Positions 27,172-38,228 of a stretch of DNA of 64,000 nt are shown piece after piece. The notes below the pieces were generated by a model. The model did not search any database. It saw only the letters and a program-made list of their open reading frames with translations, and was not told the origin of the DNA. This stretch comes from CAWIJK01 sp963836375. Lineage in GTDB: Bacteria; Actinomycetota; Acidimicrobiia; Acidimicrobiales; RAAP-2. Numbering within the stretch: the first letter of the stretch is position 1; each line of letters starts with the position of its first letter. The position numbers were made by a program, and so were the translations under genes. The stretch covers positions 992,001 through 1,056,000 of the forward strand of contig CAWIJK010000004.1 in NCBI GenBank assembly GCA_963836375.1. The letters run 5' to 3'.

Positions 27172-27756
27172 TCAGCCGACGAGCAGCGCGCCCAAGAAGT
27201 TGGCCAGCAGGCTCGGCCCCGACGGCGTCAGGATGGATTCGGGGTGGAATTGGACGCCCTCGACGCCGAGGGTCCGGTGCCGCAGCCCCATCACCACGCC
27301 GTCGGACGTGGTGGCGGTGACGTCGAGCTCGGCGGGCACCGAGGTGGGGGCCACCACCAAGGAGTGGTACCGGGTGGCCACGAAGGGGTTCGGCAGGCCG
27401 CTGAAGATGCCGTCCCCGCAGTGGTGGATCTCCGAGGTCTTGCCGTGCATGAGCCGCGGGGCCCGGACCACCCGGGCGCCGTAGGCCTGGCCGATGCACT
27501 GGAGCCCGAGGCAGACGCCGAAGACCGGGATCTCGCCGGCCAGGGCGCCCACCAGGTCCAGGCTCACCCCGGCGTCCTCGGGCCGGCCCGGGCCGGGCGA
27601 GATCAGCACGGCGGCCGGCGACTGGCGGCGGATCCCGTCGACGTCGATGGCGTCGTTGCGGAAGACCACCGGGTCGGCGCCGAGCTCGCCCAGCTCCTGG
27701 ACCAGGTTGTAGACGAACGAGTCGTAATTGTCGACGACCAGCACCCGAACCGCCAT
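27172..27756 (-). CDS. pabA: Anthranilate/aminodeoxychorismate synthase glutamine amidotransferase
   Basis: A 194-residue class I glutamine amidotransferase (TrpG/PabA type). It opens VLVVDNYDSFVYNLVQELG, has the oxyanion motif SPGPGRPEDAG, the nucleophile Cys in GVCLGLQCIG, and the His/Glu pair in GVQFHPESILT. It would supply ammonia to a TrpE or PabB subunit for tryptophan or folate synthesis; the neighbourhood does not say which. Its place beside pknB and crgA is conserved in actinobacteria. It is convergent with pknB, stops 17 bp apart, and divergent from crgA. Confidence 0.92.
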   Translation of the reverse strand: MAVRVLVVDNYDSFVYNLVQELGELGADPVVFRNDAIDVDGIRRQSPAAVLISPGPGRPEDAGVSLDLVGALAGEIPVFGVCLGLQCIGQAYGARVVRAPRLMHGKTSEIHHCGDGIFSGLPNPFVATRYHSLVVAPTSVPAELDVTATTSDGVVMGLRHRTLGVEGVQFHPESILTPSGPSLLANFLGALLVG

Positions 27757-27815
27757 CGGTCGATGGTACCGGCCGCGCCGGGCCACGGTCGCCGGGATGG
27801 CTATCCTCGTCGGCG

Positions 27816-28157
27816 ATGGCCACCAAATCGAACACCGGGCCCGGGAGGGCCCAGCGCAAGGGCAAGTCGGCCGGGGGCCGGGCCACCGCCAAGGGGGCCC
27901 CGGGCCGCCCGGGTTCCAAGGTCGGTCGCTACACACCGGCCGAGGAGAGCGGTCGCTACACGCCACCCATCCCCAAAAACGTCCGCCGCAGCGCCCGCTG
28001 GTACGGGGTGGCGCTGCTGGCCCTGTTGGTGCTGGGCCTCCTCACCATCTTGCTCAACTACCTGAACGTGCTGCCCGGGGGGGCCAAGGTCTGGTACCTG
28101 GTGGCCGGCCTGGTCATGATCTTCGCCGGGTTCTTGATGGCCACCCGCTACCGCTGA
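27816..28157 (+). CDS. crgA: Cell division protein CrgA
   Basis: A 113-residue protein with a basic, Gly/Lys/Arg-rich N-terminus, then the CrgA motif SGRYTPPIPKNVRRSARWYG, and two TM helices (about 65-83 and 90-108) separated by a short turn (NVLPGG). CrgA recruits and stabilises FtsI/FtsQ at the septum in actinobacteria. It is divergent from pabA and is followed 13 bp later by a TTG-initiated gene. Confidence 0.94.
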   Translation: MATKSNTGPGRAQRKGKSAGGRATAKGAPGRPGSKVGRYTPAEESGRYTPPIPKNVRRSARWYGVALLALLVLGLLTILLNYLNVLPGGAKVWYLVAGLVMIFAGFLMATRYR

Positions 28158-28170
28158 GCGGGGCCCCGCG

Positions 28171-28800
28171 TTGTCCCACCTGGCCCAGCACGAGCGCCGG
28201 GAGCTCGCCGACCTGTTCCTCCGGGTCGGCCCCGACGCCCCCACCCTGTGCGAGGGCTGGAGCACCGCGGACCTGGCTGCCCATCTGGTGGTCCGGGAGC
28301 GCCGGCCCGACGCGGCCCTCGGACTGGTGCTGCCCGTGCTCTCGGGCCACCTCGAGAGGGTCCAGCGCCAAGAGCGCGACCGGCGGCGTTGGGTGGACCT
28401 GGTGGCCGCCGTCCGCTCGGGCCCCCCGTTCCCGCTCCGGATGGGCTTCATCGACGAGCCCATGAACACGGCCGAGTTCTTCACCCACCACGAGGACGTC
28501 CGCCGGGCCCGCCCGGCGTGGGAGCCCCGGGAACTCCAGCCGGAGCTGGAACGGGTCCTGTGGTCGCGCCTCAGGTTCATGGCCCGTTTCGTCGCCCGCT
28601 CGGTGCCGGTGGGCCTGGTGCTCGAGGCCCCCGGCCACGGCCGGGTGACCGTGAAGTCGGCCCGTCCCTCGGTCACCGTCGTGGGCCCGCCCTCCGAGCT
28701 CGTACTGGTGGCCTTCGGGCGCCAGGGCGCGGCCCGGGTGTCGTGGGACGGTGAGCCGGGCCCGGTCGACCAGGTGCAGCGGTCGGCGTTCGGACTCTGA
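28171..28800 (+). CDS. TIGR03085-like DinB/mycothiol-dependent-isomerase-family protein
   Basis: A 209-residue helical-bundle protein. The opening HLAQHERRELADLFLRVGPD, CEGWSTADLAAHLVVRER and NTAEFFTHHEDVRRA carry the His/Glu residues that form the metal site in DinB-like and mycothiol-dependent enzymes (TIGR03085 type). Mycothiol is the usual actinobacterial thiol cofactor, so a thiol-dependent isomerase or transferase is likely; the substrate is not known. It begins with TTG at 28171, 13 bp after crgA, and is probably cotranscribed with it. Confidence 0.75.
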   Translation: MSHLAQHERRELADLFLRVGPDAPTLCEGWSTADLAAHLVVRERRPDAALGLVLPVLSGHLERVQRQERDRRRWVDLVAAVRSGPPFPLRMGFIDEPMNTAEFFTHHEDVRRARPAWEPRELQPELERVLWSRLRFMARFVARSVPVGLVLEAPGHGRVTVKSARPSVTVVGPPSELVLVAFGRQGAARVSWDGEPGPVDQVQRSAFGL

Positions 28801-28826
28801 GCGGCGCCTGACCGGAGCCGCCCGGA

Positions 28827-29156
28827 TCAGGGGGCGGGCGGGGCGGCCGCCAGCTCGGCGCGGACCTGCTTGGTCACCCAGTGCTCGATGAAGAAGGCGA
28901 GCAGGGGGATGAACCCCGCCCCGACCATGAGGGCCAGCTGCAAGAGGGTGAGGCGGGCCCGCCGGGCCAGGTCGACCGCGGCCAGCAGGTAGACGATGTA
29001 GAGGAACCCGTGGATCGGCCCGACGACCTGGACCACCTCGGGCTTGCCCGCGCCGTACTGGAGGGGGATGCCGACGCAGACCAAGATGAGCAGGAAGGTC
29101 CCGACGACATAGGCCATGATCCGGTACCGGCGCAGGGCGCCGTCGACCCCGCTCAC
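28827..29156 (-). CDS. DUF3817-family membrane protein
   Basis: A 109-residue protein with three membrane segments (IMAYVVGTFLLILVCVGIPL, IHGFLYIVYLLAAVDLA, LLQLALMVGAGFIPLLAFFI). The VVGPIHGFLYIVYLLAAVDL stretch and the closing FIEHWV are typical of DUF3817 proteins, widespread in actinobacteria with unknown function. The GTG at 29156 overlaps the stop of the preceding membrane-protein gene (GTGA), so the two are coupled. Longer in-frame extensions upstream are Arg/Pro-rich shadow. Confidence 0.82.
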   Translation of the reverse strand: MSGVDGALRRYRIMAYVVGTFLLILVCVGIPLQYGAGKPEVVQVVGPIHGFLYIVYLLAAVDLARRARLTLLQLALMVGAGFIPLLAFFIEHWVTKQVRAELAAAPPAP

Positions 29157-29581
29157 GTGTTGCGCCAGGTCTTGGGGCCCCGCTGGGCGAGGGCGGCCAG
29201 GCGGTCGTTGTAGGCGGCCAGCTCGTCGTCCTCCTCCTCGGGCCGCCGGCCCGGCCCGTCGGGCCCCGGCCCCGCCACCGCCGGGTCCCGGGTCCCGGCT
29301 GCCGGGGCGTCGGGCGACGCCGAGGACCCGGCCAGTTGGCCGGCCAGGCGCCGTTGGCCCCGGGCCCCTGACTTCTCGGGGTCGGCGTGCACCAGCACCC
29401 ACCAGGCCCAGATCCCGAGCAGGGCGAAGACCGGCCACTCGACCGAGTACAGGTAGCTCAGCCCGTTGCCGCCGAAGGCCCGGTTGACCTGCCACCAGAA
29501 GGCGACGAGGCAGGCCGGCACCCAGAACAGGACCGCCGCGTGCAGCTGCAGGGCCCGCCGGGACAACCACCGCTCGCGCAC
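29153..29581 (-). CDS. Two-helix integral membrane protein
   Basis: A 142-residue protein with two TM segments in the first half (LHAAVLFWVPACLVAFWWQV and WPVFALLGIWAWWVLVHA) and a hydrophilic, Ala/Pro/Glu-rich cytoplasmic tail ending KTWRNT. It overlaps the DUF3817 gene by 4 bp, an arrangement seen in other actinobacteria, suggesting that the two membrane proteins act together. Function unknown. Confidence 0.75.
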   Translation of the reverse strand: MRERWLSRRALQLHAAVLFWVPACLVAFWWQVNRAFGGNGLSYLYSVEWPVFALLGIWAWWVLVHADPEKSGARGQRRLAGQLAGSSASPDAPAAGTRDPAVAGPGPDGPGRRPEEEDDELAAYNDRLAALAQRGPKTWRNT

Positions 29582-29641
29582 GCCCGGGATCCTACCGACC
29601 GGCCGGCGGGGCGGGCCCGCGGGCTCTGAAGTGTGCGGCCC

Positions 29642-30823
29642 TCAGCCGAGCCGCTCGATGACCGTGGCGTTGGCCATCCCGCCGCCCTCACACATGGTCA
29701 GCAGGCCGTAGCGGCCCCCGGTCCGCTCCAGCTCGTTCACCAAGGTGGCCATGAGCTTGGCCCCCGAGGCGCCGAGGGGGTGCCCGAGTGCGATGGCCCC
29801 GCCGTTGACGTTGACCTTGGCCATGTCCGGGTGGAGCTCCTTCTCCCAGGCCAAGACGACCGAGGCGAAGGCCTCGTTGATCTCGACCAGGTCGATGTCG
29901 TCCATGGTCAGCTTGGCCCGCTCCAGCACAGCCCGGGTGGCCGGGATGGGGCCGGTGAGCATGGTGACCGGGTCGACGCCGGCCAGGGCAAAGGCGTGGA
30001 ACCGCGCTCTCGGGGTCAGCCCCAGGGCGGCGGCCTTCTCCTCGCTCATGATCAGCACGGCCGAGGCCCCGTCGGTGATCTGCGACGAGTTGCCGGCCGT
30101 GATCTTGCCGCCCTCGGGCTTGAAGGCCGGCTTGAGCCCGGCCAGGGTCTCGACGGTGGTGTCCGGCCGCACCCCCTCGTCGGTCGAGATCGTCTCGGCG
30201 GTGTCGTTCCCCTCGTCGTCGCGGACGACCAGCGGCACGATCTCGTTCTCGAACCGCCCCTCGGCGGTGGCGATGGCGGCCAGCTGCTGGCTGCGGGCGG
30301 CGAAGCGGTCGAGGTCCTCGCGCGAGAGGTGCCACTGGTCGGCGATCATCTCGGCGCTGATGCCCTGGCCGACCAGACCGCCCCGCTCCTCGTAGCGCTT
30401 CATCATCGCCGGGCCGAAGGGGAACCCGAGCTCGCGCACGACCGAAGAACCCATGGGGGTGCGGGTCATGCCCTCGACGCCGGCGGCCACGACGATGTCG
30501 TAGGCGCCGGCCATCACCCCTTGGGCGGCGAAGTGGATGGCCTGCTGGGAGGACCCGCACTGGCGGTCCAAGGTGGTGGCCGGTACCGACTCGGGCCATC
30601 CGGCGGCCAGCACCGAGTTCCGACCGATGTTGAGGGACTGCTCACCCACCTGCATGACGCAGCCGGTGATGACGTCCTCGACCAGCGCGGGGTCCAGGTC
30701 GTTGCGGGCCTCGAGGGCCTTGAGGGGCTCGGCGGCCAGGTCGACGGCGTGCCAGTTGCGTAGCTTGCCGTTGCGCTTGCCGCCGGCGGTGCGGACGGCG
30801 TCGACGATCACGGCGGTGGTCAT
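29642..30823 (-). CDS. Acetyl-CoA acetyltransferase / thiolase
   Basis: A 393-residue thiolase. The acylated Cys is C89 in LDRQCGSSQQ, the catalytic His lies in NGGAIALGHPLGASG, and the second Cys is in LLTMCEGGGMAN. It either condenses two acetyl-CoA or cleaves 3-ketoacyl-CoA in beta-oxidation; the sequence does not separate the roles. ATG 30823 is preferred over 30838 because GGAGGAG lies 6 nt upstream and overlaps the alternative start. It is divergent from a hotdog thioesterase gene, consistent with acyl-CoA metabolism. Confidence 0.93.
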   Translation of the reverse strand: MTTAVIVDAVRTAGGKRNGKLRNWHAVDLAAEPLKALEARNDLDPALVEDVITGCVMQVGEQSLNIGRNSVLAAGWPESVPATTLDRQCGSSQQAIHFAAQGVMAGAYDIVVAAGVEGMTRTPMGSSVVRELGFPFGPAMMKRYEERGGLVGQGISAEMIADQWHLSREDLDRFAARSQQLAAIATAEGRFENEIVPLVVRDDEGNDTAETISTDEGVRPDTTVETLAGLKPAFKPEGGKITAGNSSQITDGASAVLIMSEEKAAALGLTPRARFHAFALAGVDPVTMLTGPIPATRAVLERAKLTMDDIDLVEINEAFASVVLAWEKELHPDMAKVNVNGGAIALGHPLGASGAKLMATLVNELERTGGRYGLLTMCEGGGMANATVIERLG

Positions 30824-30995
30824 GGTGATCTCCTCCATTCCGGCGGCGGGCGGCCTGCCGGTCTCGGTCCACCCATCCTACCGCCGGACGCACCGGGCCC
30901 TCCGGGCCCACTGCACGGCACCCTCCGGGCCCCCACTGCGGGGCGCCACCGCCCGGGGCTCGGGGTGGCCGGTGCCACCGCTAGCGTGGCCGGCC

Positions 30996-31436
30996 ATGGC
31001 CCCGGGCAAGGACATGGACCGCTGGCTCGGGGACGGGGGGATGCCGATCATCGCCACCGTCGGCGGGTCGTTCACCGGTTACGGGGTGGACGGGGAGGAC
31101 CTCGGGTGGGTGGCCGGGGAGTTCGTCCCCACCCCCGACGCCTGCAACCCCCACGGGATCGTCCAGGCCGGCATCCACGCGCTGCTGCTCGACGCCTGCA
31201 TGAACTTCGCCATCAACGCGGCGCTGTCGGGGGGCGACCGCACGAAGGCCACCTTGGAGCTCAAGACCGAGACCATGCGCCCGGCCCGGCTCGGCGCGCC
31301 CTACCGGCTCCGGGGCGACGTCGTGCGCATGGCCCGCCAGGTCGCCTATGGGGAGGCCTCGGTGCGCGACGACCAGGGTCAGCTGGTCAGCCGGGCGACC
31401 GGGACCTTCCTGCTCCACCGCCCGCCCGGCGACTGA
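30996..31436 (+). CDS. PaaI-type hotdog thioesterase
   Basis: A 146-residue single hotdog domain of the acyl-CoA thioesterase superfamily. It has NPHGIVQAGIHALLLDACMN on the long helix, where the NPHGxxxxG pattern with an Asp on the helix is the usual active-site region, and TKATLELKTETMRPARLGAP on the central strand. It hydrolyses an acyl- or aryl-CoA of unknown identity. The ATG at 30996 is used; a second in-frame ATG at 31014 is possible. It converges with an SDR gene 10 bp away. Confidence 0.85.
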   Translation: MAPGKDMDRWLGDGGMPIIATVGGSFTGYGVDGEDLGWVAGEFVPTPDACNPHGIVQAGIHALLLDACMNFAINAALSGGDRTKATLELKTETMRPARLGAPYRLRGDVVRMARQVAYGEASVRDDQGQLVSRATGTFLLHRPPGD

Positions 31437-31446
31437 ACGCCGGCGC

Positions 31447-32454
31447 TCAGTCGGCCCGTGCGCCCTCGGCCCGAACTCCCTCGGCCCGGGCCGCCGCGGC
31501 GGGCGATCCCGCCGGGTCCAGGTCGTAGTGGACCCCGGTCAGGGCCTCGGAGGCCTCCCAGAGCAAGGCGGCGTCCCACTCGCTGCGGGCCCGGCCGCTG
31601 GCCGACACCGGGACCGGCGGGCCGAAGAGCTGGCCCGGGCCGCCCGGGCCGAGGTACTGGCCGCCCGTCACCGCCGGCTCGGTCGCCGCGTAGAGGGTGG
31701 GGCGGGCCCCCGAGGCCGCCGACTGGCCCCCGAAGCGTGCGACCAGCCGACCGGCCCGCGCCACCGCCGGCGAGCCGCCCAAAGCCGGTCCGCTGGCCGT
31801 GAGGGCGGTCCGGCTCCAGCCCGGGTGGACGGCCACGGCGAGGGTCCGGGACCCGGCCGCCCGGAGGCGCCGGTCGAGCTCGAAGGTGAACAAGAGGTTG
31901 GCCAGCTTGGCGTTCCCGTAGGCCCGGGACCGGGTGTAGCCCCCGTGCTCGAGCTGGAGGTTGGCGAAGTCGAGGTGGCCCTGGCGGTGCCCGAGCGAGC
32001 TGACGGTGACCACCCGGGAGCCGGCGGTGGTCAAGAGCTGGTCGAGCACCAGGCCGGTGAGGGCGAAGTGCCCCAGGTGGTTGGTGGCGAACTGGAGCTC
32101 GTTGCCGTCCTCGGTGAGCCGGTAGGGGGGGCCCATGACCCCGGCGTTGTTGACCAGCACGTCGAGCCGCTCATGCTGGCGCGTGAAGGTCGACGCCGCC
32201 CGACGGACCGAGCCGAGGCTGGAGAGGTCGAGCTCGAGCACCTCCACCGAGGCCGACGGCGTGTACCCGATGATCCGGTCCGCCGCCTGGCGGGCCCGCT
32301 GCAGGTTGCGGCAGGCCAGGACCACATGGGCGCCGTGCGCCGCCAGCTCGACGGCGGCCTCGTAGCCGATGCCGCTGTTGGCCCCGGTCACCACCATGGT
32401 CGAGCCGGTCAGGTCCCCGATGTCGTCGGGGCCCCAGCCCGAGCCCCCGGCCAC
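31447..32454 (-). CDS. Short-chain dehydrogenase (retinol-dehydrogenase-like SDR)
   Basis: A 335-residue NAD(P)-dependent SDR. The cofactor motif is TGANSGIGYEAA, NNAGVMG stabilises the sheet, the catalytic Ser is in VSSLGH, and YGNAK gives Tyr and Lys. ACRNLQRARQAAD after strand 2 favours NADP(H). The long C-terminal part with STLYAATEPAVTGGQYLGPG-like sequence is typical of the RDH11-14/WW-domain-oxidoreductase-like subgroup. It begins 1 bp after the pirin stop, so the two are an operon. Confidence 0.9.
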   Translation of the reverse strand: MAGGSGWGPDDIGDLTGSTMVVTGANSGIGYEAAVELAAHGAHVVLACRNLQRARQAADRIIGYTPSASVEVLELDLSSLGSVRRAASTFTRQHERLDVLVNNAGVMGPPYRLTEDGNELQFATNHLGHFALTGLVLDQLLTTAGSRVVTVSSLGHRQGHLDFANLQLEHGGYTRSRAYGNAKLANLLFTFELDRRLRAAGSRTLAVAVHPGWSRTALTASGPALGGSPAVARAGRLVARFGGQSAASGARPTLYAATEPAVTGGQYLGPGGPGQLFGPPVPVSASGRARSEWDAALLWEASEALTGVHYDLDPAGSPAAAARAEGVRAEGARAD

Positions 32455-32455
32455 C

Positions 32456-33421
32456 TCAGTCGCCGATGTGGTCGGCCGGGATGGTCCCGAGCTTGCCGGC
32501 GTGGAAGTCCTCGAAGGCCTGGGCCAACTCGTCCTTGGTGTTCATGACGAACGGTCCGTAGACGGCGATCGGCTCGCGGATCGGGCGCCCACCCAGCAGA
32601 AGGACGTCGAGGTTCGGGTGCCGGGAGTCCTGGGCGGCGTCGGCCCCGAGGACGAGGGTGTCGCCCGGCCCGTGCACGGCCAGCTGGCCGGACCGCAGGG
32701 GCCGGCCGTCGGTCCCCACCGTGCCCGAGCCGGCCAGGGCGTAGGCCAGCGCGTTGAAGTCGGCCGGCCAGGGGAGGGCCAGGCGGGCCCCGGGGCTAAG
32801 GGTGGCGTGGACGAGGGTGATCGGGGTGTGGGTGAGCCCGGGCCCGGGGTGGCCGGCCAGCTCGCCGGCGATCACCCGCAAGAGCGCACCCCCGTCGGGC
32901 GAGGTGAGCAGGGTCGCCGCCCGTGCCTCGATGTCCTGGTAGCGCGGCGCCACCCACTTGTCGGCGGCCGGGAGGTTGACCCACAGCTGGATCCCGTGGA
33001 ACAGGCCGCCACTGGCGATCAGGTCGTCGGGCGGCCGCTCGATGTGCAAGATCCCCGCCCCGGCGGTCATCCACTGCGTGGCCCCGTTGGTGATCAGGCC
33101 GCCCCCGCCGATCGAGTCCTGGTGCTGGAAGGTCCCGTCGATCATGTAGGTGACCGTCTCGAAGCCCCGGTGGGGGTGCCACGGCGTCCCCTTGGGTTCG
33201 CCCGGTCCGTAGTCCACCTCGCCCATCTGGTCCATGTGGACGAAGGGGTCCAGGTCCCGCTGGGCCACGCCGGCGAAGGCCCGCCGGACCGGGAAGCCCT
33301 CGCCTTCGAGGCCCTGGGGGGCGGTCGTCACCGAGACGACCGGTCGGACGCTGGTGGCCGCCGGGTCGGGCGCGGCCACCTTGGGCAGGGTCAGTGGGTT
33401 GTCGACGGTCACCGCTGGCAT
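32456..33421 (-). CDS. Pirin-family bicupin protein
   Basis: A 321-residue pirin. The metal site is complete: HPHRGFETVTY gives two His, and GILHIERP gives His and Glu, in the N-terminal cupin (about 40-140). The C-terminal cupin (about 175-300) lacks ligands as usual. Bacterial pirins bind Fe and have quercetinase-like or regulatory activity. ATG 33421 has GAGG 7 nt upstream and is preferred over an in-frame ATG at 33484. It is followed immediately by the SDR gene. Confidence 0.92.
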   Translation of the reverse strand: MPAVTVDNPLTLPKVAAPDPAATSVRPVVSVTTAPQGLEGEGFPVRRAFAGVAQRDLDPFVHMDQMGEVDYGPGEPKGTPWHPHRGFETVTYMIDGTFQHQDSIGGGGLITNGATQWMTAGAGILHIERPPDDLIASGGLFHGIQLWVNLPAADKWVAPRYQDIEARAATLLTSPDGGALLRVIAGELAGHPGPGLTHTPITLVHATLSPGARLALPWPADFNALAYALAGSGTVGTDGRPLRSGQLAVHGPGDTLVLGADAAQDSRHPNLDVLLLGGRPIREPIAVYGPFVMNTKDELAQAFEDFHAGKLGTIPADHIGD

Positions 33422-33503
33422 GACGCGCCTCGCTTTCTCGTGTCTGCGCCCCGGCGGTGGTAACGCCGTGGTCGGGGCGGGCATTCCAACCCGGCGGGGC
33501 CCC

Positions 33504-34202
33504 TCAGGGTGAGCGGACCACGAAACGTTCGGGGTCGACCGTGATGAAGAGGCCCTCGGCCTCGGCCAGGACCCGCCCGGCGCCGGTGAGCGCGGCGGTG
33601 ATGGTCATCTTGCGGCCCGTGCGCCCGGCCAGCCGTGCCCTGACCTCGAGGGGCTCGCCGAGCGGGGTCGGCGCCCGGTAGGTGACGGCCAGGCGGCCGG
33701 TGAAGGCGGGCGTGGAGGCGATCGAGAGCACCAGGCCCATGGTCTCGTCGAACAGGGCGGCCACCACGCCGCCGTGGGCCCGGCCCGGTGCCCCCTCGAA
33801 CGCCGGGCCGAGGGTGACCCGGCAGACGGCCTCCTCGCCCTCGCGCCACAGGCGCGCCGCCATGCCCAACGGGTTGGCCATGCCCGAGACGACGCAGTCA
33901 GGGAAGGCGTTGCGCGACCGGGCGGGGCGCCCGTCCACCGGGGGGTGGCTGAAGATCTCGAAGCCCTGCTCCAAGAAAGCGTGGGGGCGGTCGGCCGAGG
34001 CGCTCACCGCGGCCAGGAGCTCGGCGGCCACCGCCGTGATGCGATCCAGCGTCTCGTCGTCCGCGCAGTGGGCGACCACGGCGTTCCCCAGGTCCCGCAG
34101 GGCCGCCGCGGCGGCCAGGCGCGACTCTGTGGTGTGGGTGTCGGCCACCGCCGGCTGTGTGGTCGTCGTCCCTCCGACCTCGCTCTGTGGGGCTGCGCTC
34201 AT
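33504..34202 (-). CDS. PaaI/4HBT-type thioesterase with N-terminal extension
   Basis: A 232-residue protein whose C-terminal 130 residues are a hotdog thioesterase domain (RAHGGVVAALFDETMGLVLS, FTGRLAVTYRAPTPLGEPLE). The N-terminal 90 residues are helical and resemble the extension seen in other actinobacterial thioesterases (LRDLGNAVVAHCADDETLDR). It probably hydrolyses an acyl-CoA; substrate unknown. ATG 34202 lies 71 bp from the stop of the aldo/keto reductase gene upstream on the same strand. Confidence 0.82.
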   Translation of the reverse strand: MSAAPQSEVGGTTTTQPAVADTHTTESRLAAAAALRDLGNAVVAHCADDETLDRITAVAAELLAAVSASADRPHAFLEQGFEIFSHPPVDGRPARSRNAFPDCVVSGMANPLGMAARLWREGEEAVCRVTLGPAFEGAPGRAHGGVVAALFDETMGLVLSIASTPAFTGRLAVTYRAPTPLGEPLEVRARLAGRTGRKMTITAALTGAGRVLAEAEGLFITVDPERFVVRSP

Positions 34203-34273
34203 CGATGACCTCGGCCGCGGACCGTAGCAGTCCGCCGGCCCCCGGCCCGCCCCGGCCCCGGCGCCCGGAGGGC

Positions 34274-35134
34274 TCAGGAAGCGTCGAGCGCCGCCAGCTC
34301 CTCGGCGGAGAGCTCGAGATCGGCCGCCCCGGCCGAGGCCACCGCGGTCTCGGGGCGGCTCGAGCCGGGGATCGGGACCACCCGGTCGCCCTTGGCCAGC
34401 ATCCAGGCCAGGGCGACCTGCTGGGGGCTGGCCCCCCGGTGCTGTGCCACCTGGGCGAAGGCCGGATGGCGCTCGGCCAGGGCGGCCGCGTTGGCGATGC
34501 CCCCGAGCGGGCTCCAGGCCAAGAAGGCCAGGCCCAGCTCCTCGCAGTGACCGAGCTCGCCTTCGGAGGAGCGGAAGTCGGGCGAGAACTGGTTCTGGAC
34601 GCTGACCAGGCGCTCGCCCAGGACCCTTCGGGCCTCGTCGATCTGGTCGATGTCGGCGTTCGAGATGCCGGCCATCAGGATCTTGCCCTCGTCGGCCAGC
34701 TCAGCCAGGGTGCCGACCGACTCGGCGTAGGGGACCTGGCGGTCGGGCCGGTGGAACTGGTAGAGCCCGATGGCGTCGACGCCGAGGGCCTTGAGCGAGG
34801 CCTCGCAGGCGCCGCGCAGGTACTCGGGTCGCCCGTCGACCTTCCAGCTCCCGTCGCCCGGCCGGTAGTGGCCGCCCTTGGTGGCCACCAGGACCCCGCT
34901 GGCGTCGCCGCCGTAGGTGGCCAGGGCCTTGGCCACCAGGCGCTCCCCGTGGCCGTGCTCGTAGGTGCCGAGGCAGTAAGCGTCGGCCGTGTCGATCAGG
35001 GTCATGCCGGCGTCGAGCGCGGCATGGACCGTGCGCAGGGCCCGGTCCTCGTCGGGCCGCCCTTCGATCGACAGGGGCATCTCCCCGAGCCCGATCGCCC
35101 CGACCGACCGCTCACCGATCCTTCGCTGCCGCAT
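34274..35134 (-). CDS. Aldo/keto reductase
   Basis: A 286-residue NADPH-dependent (beta/alpha)8 reductase. The catalytic tetrad is visible: Asp and Tyr in LIDTADAYCLG, Lys in VATKGG, and His in YQFHRPD. The cofactor-binding C-terminal part reads VVPIPGSSRPETA. ATG 35134 has GGAGGA 6 nt upstream; a longer in-frame frame to 35479 is antisense shadow of the acetate transporter gene. It is divergent from that gene. Substrate unknown. Confidence 0.92.
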   Translation of the reverse strand: MRQRRIGERSVGAIGLGEMPLSIEGRPDEDRALRTVHAALDAGMTLIDTADAYCLGTYEHGHGERLVAKALATYGGDASGVLVATKGGHYRPGDGSWKVDGRPEYLRGACEASLKALGVDAIGLYQFHRPDRQVPYAESVGTLAELADEGKILMAGISNADIDQIDEARRVLGERLVSVQNQFSPDFRSSEGELGHCEELGLAFLAWSPLGGIANAAALAERHPAFAQVAQHRGASPQQVALAWMLAKGDRVVPIPGSSRPETAVASAGAADLELSAEELAALDAS

Positions 35135-35327
35135 GGGTCGTCCTCCTCTGCCGGGCCGCCTGCCGCCCAACCCCCGCCCCTCTCTATACCCGCCGGGCCG
35201 GGCGCGCCACGCCGGGCTGCCCGCCGAGGGTTTGGCCGGGCGGTTTTTGGGGGATAGCGCACGGCGGAGCGAAAGAAAGAGAGGGGGCTCTCGAGAGCCA
35301 CGAGCGACAACCGAAGGGGTGGGTCCA

Positions 35328-36008
35328 ATGTCCGTCCAGTCAATGTCCCTGCCGTCGTCCGAGCCGATGCCCGACCGCGATGAGCTGGTCACCACCCGAC
35401 CGCCGGTGGCCGACCCGGCCCCGTTGGGGCTCGCCGCCTTCGCCATGACCACGTTCGCACTGAGCCTGTCCAACACCAACGTCTGGGGGGCGGGCGTGGC
35501 TTCTGCGCTGGCCCTCGCCCTCGTCTACGGGGGGGCGGTGCAACTGCTCGCCGGGATGTGGGAGTTCGTCCGCAAGAACACCTTCGGCGCCCTGGCCTTC
35601 AGCTCGTTCGGTGCGTTCTGGATTTCCTACTACGTGCTGACCAAGTTCGTCCTCAGCGGACTCAAGGCCAGCGAGGTGCCGGTGGCCGCCGGCGTCTTCT
35701 TGCTGGGGTGGACGATCTTCACCGCCTACATGACCATCGCCTCGTTCCGGGTGTCCGGTGCGGTGGTGGCCGTATTCGTTCTCCTGACCGCCACCTTCGT
35801 CCTGCTCACCATCGGGGCCTTCGAGTCGAGCGTGGGCGTCACCAAGACCGGTGGCTGGCTCGGCATCGCCACGGCGGCGGCCGCCTGGTACGCCTCGTTC
35901 GGCGGGGTGGTCAACGAGACCTTCAAGCGGGCCATCGTGCCCTTGGTGCCGCTGGCCCCGCCCAGCGCCCCGACGCCCGGGGTTCGCACCCCGGTCTCGG
36001 CTCGCTGA
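35328..36008 (+). CDS. satP: Acetate/succinate transporter, GPR1/FUN34/SatP family
   Basis: A 226-residue, six-helix membrane protein. The family signature ADPAPLGLAAFAMTTFALSL followed by SNTNVW matches NPAPLGLxxF, and GMWEFVRKNTFGALAFSSFG is the second conserved block. It would take up acetate (or succinate) with protons. The gene is followed 96 bp later by acetyl-CoA synthetase in the same direction, so uptake and activation of acetate are paired. ATG 35328 follows AAGGGGTGGG. Confidence 0.9.
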   Translation: MSVQSMSLPSSEPMPDRDELVTTRPPVADPAPLGLAAFAMTTFALSLSNTNVWGAGVASALALALVYGGAVQLLAGMWEFVRKNTFGALAFSSFGAFWISYYVLTKFVLSGLKASEVPVAAGVFLLGWTIFTAYMTIASFRVSGAVVAVFVLLTATFVLLTIGAFESSVGVTKTGGWLGIATAAAAWYASFGGVVNETFKRAIVPLVPLAPPSAPTPGVRTPVSAR

Positions 36009-36104
36009 GGCCCCGGGGCCGGGCGTCGCGGCACCGTCGCCCGGGGCGTAGCAGAATCCACCGGGGTGCCGAGCCCCCGGGGGCCGAGCAAGGGGAGGAC
36101 CGAG

Positions 36105-38096
<1,992 letters not shown>

Positions 38097-38228
38097 GCCG
38101 AACCCGCCCTGGCGCGGCGGCGGTCGGCCCCAGGCCCGGCGCCGGTGCGCTGTCCATACAAGGCAGAGAAAATCGCATCGGTGCGCCAAGACTTGGTGTC
38201 GACCTCGGCTGGCGACAATTATGGTGCC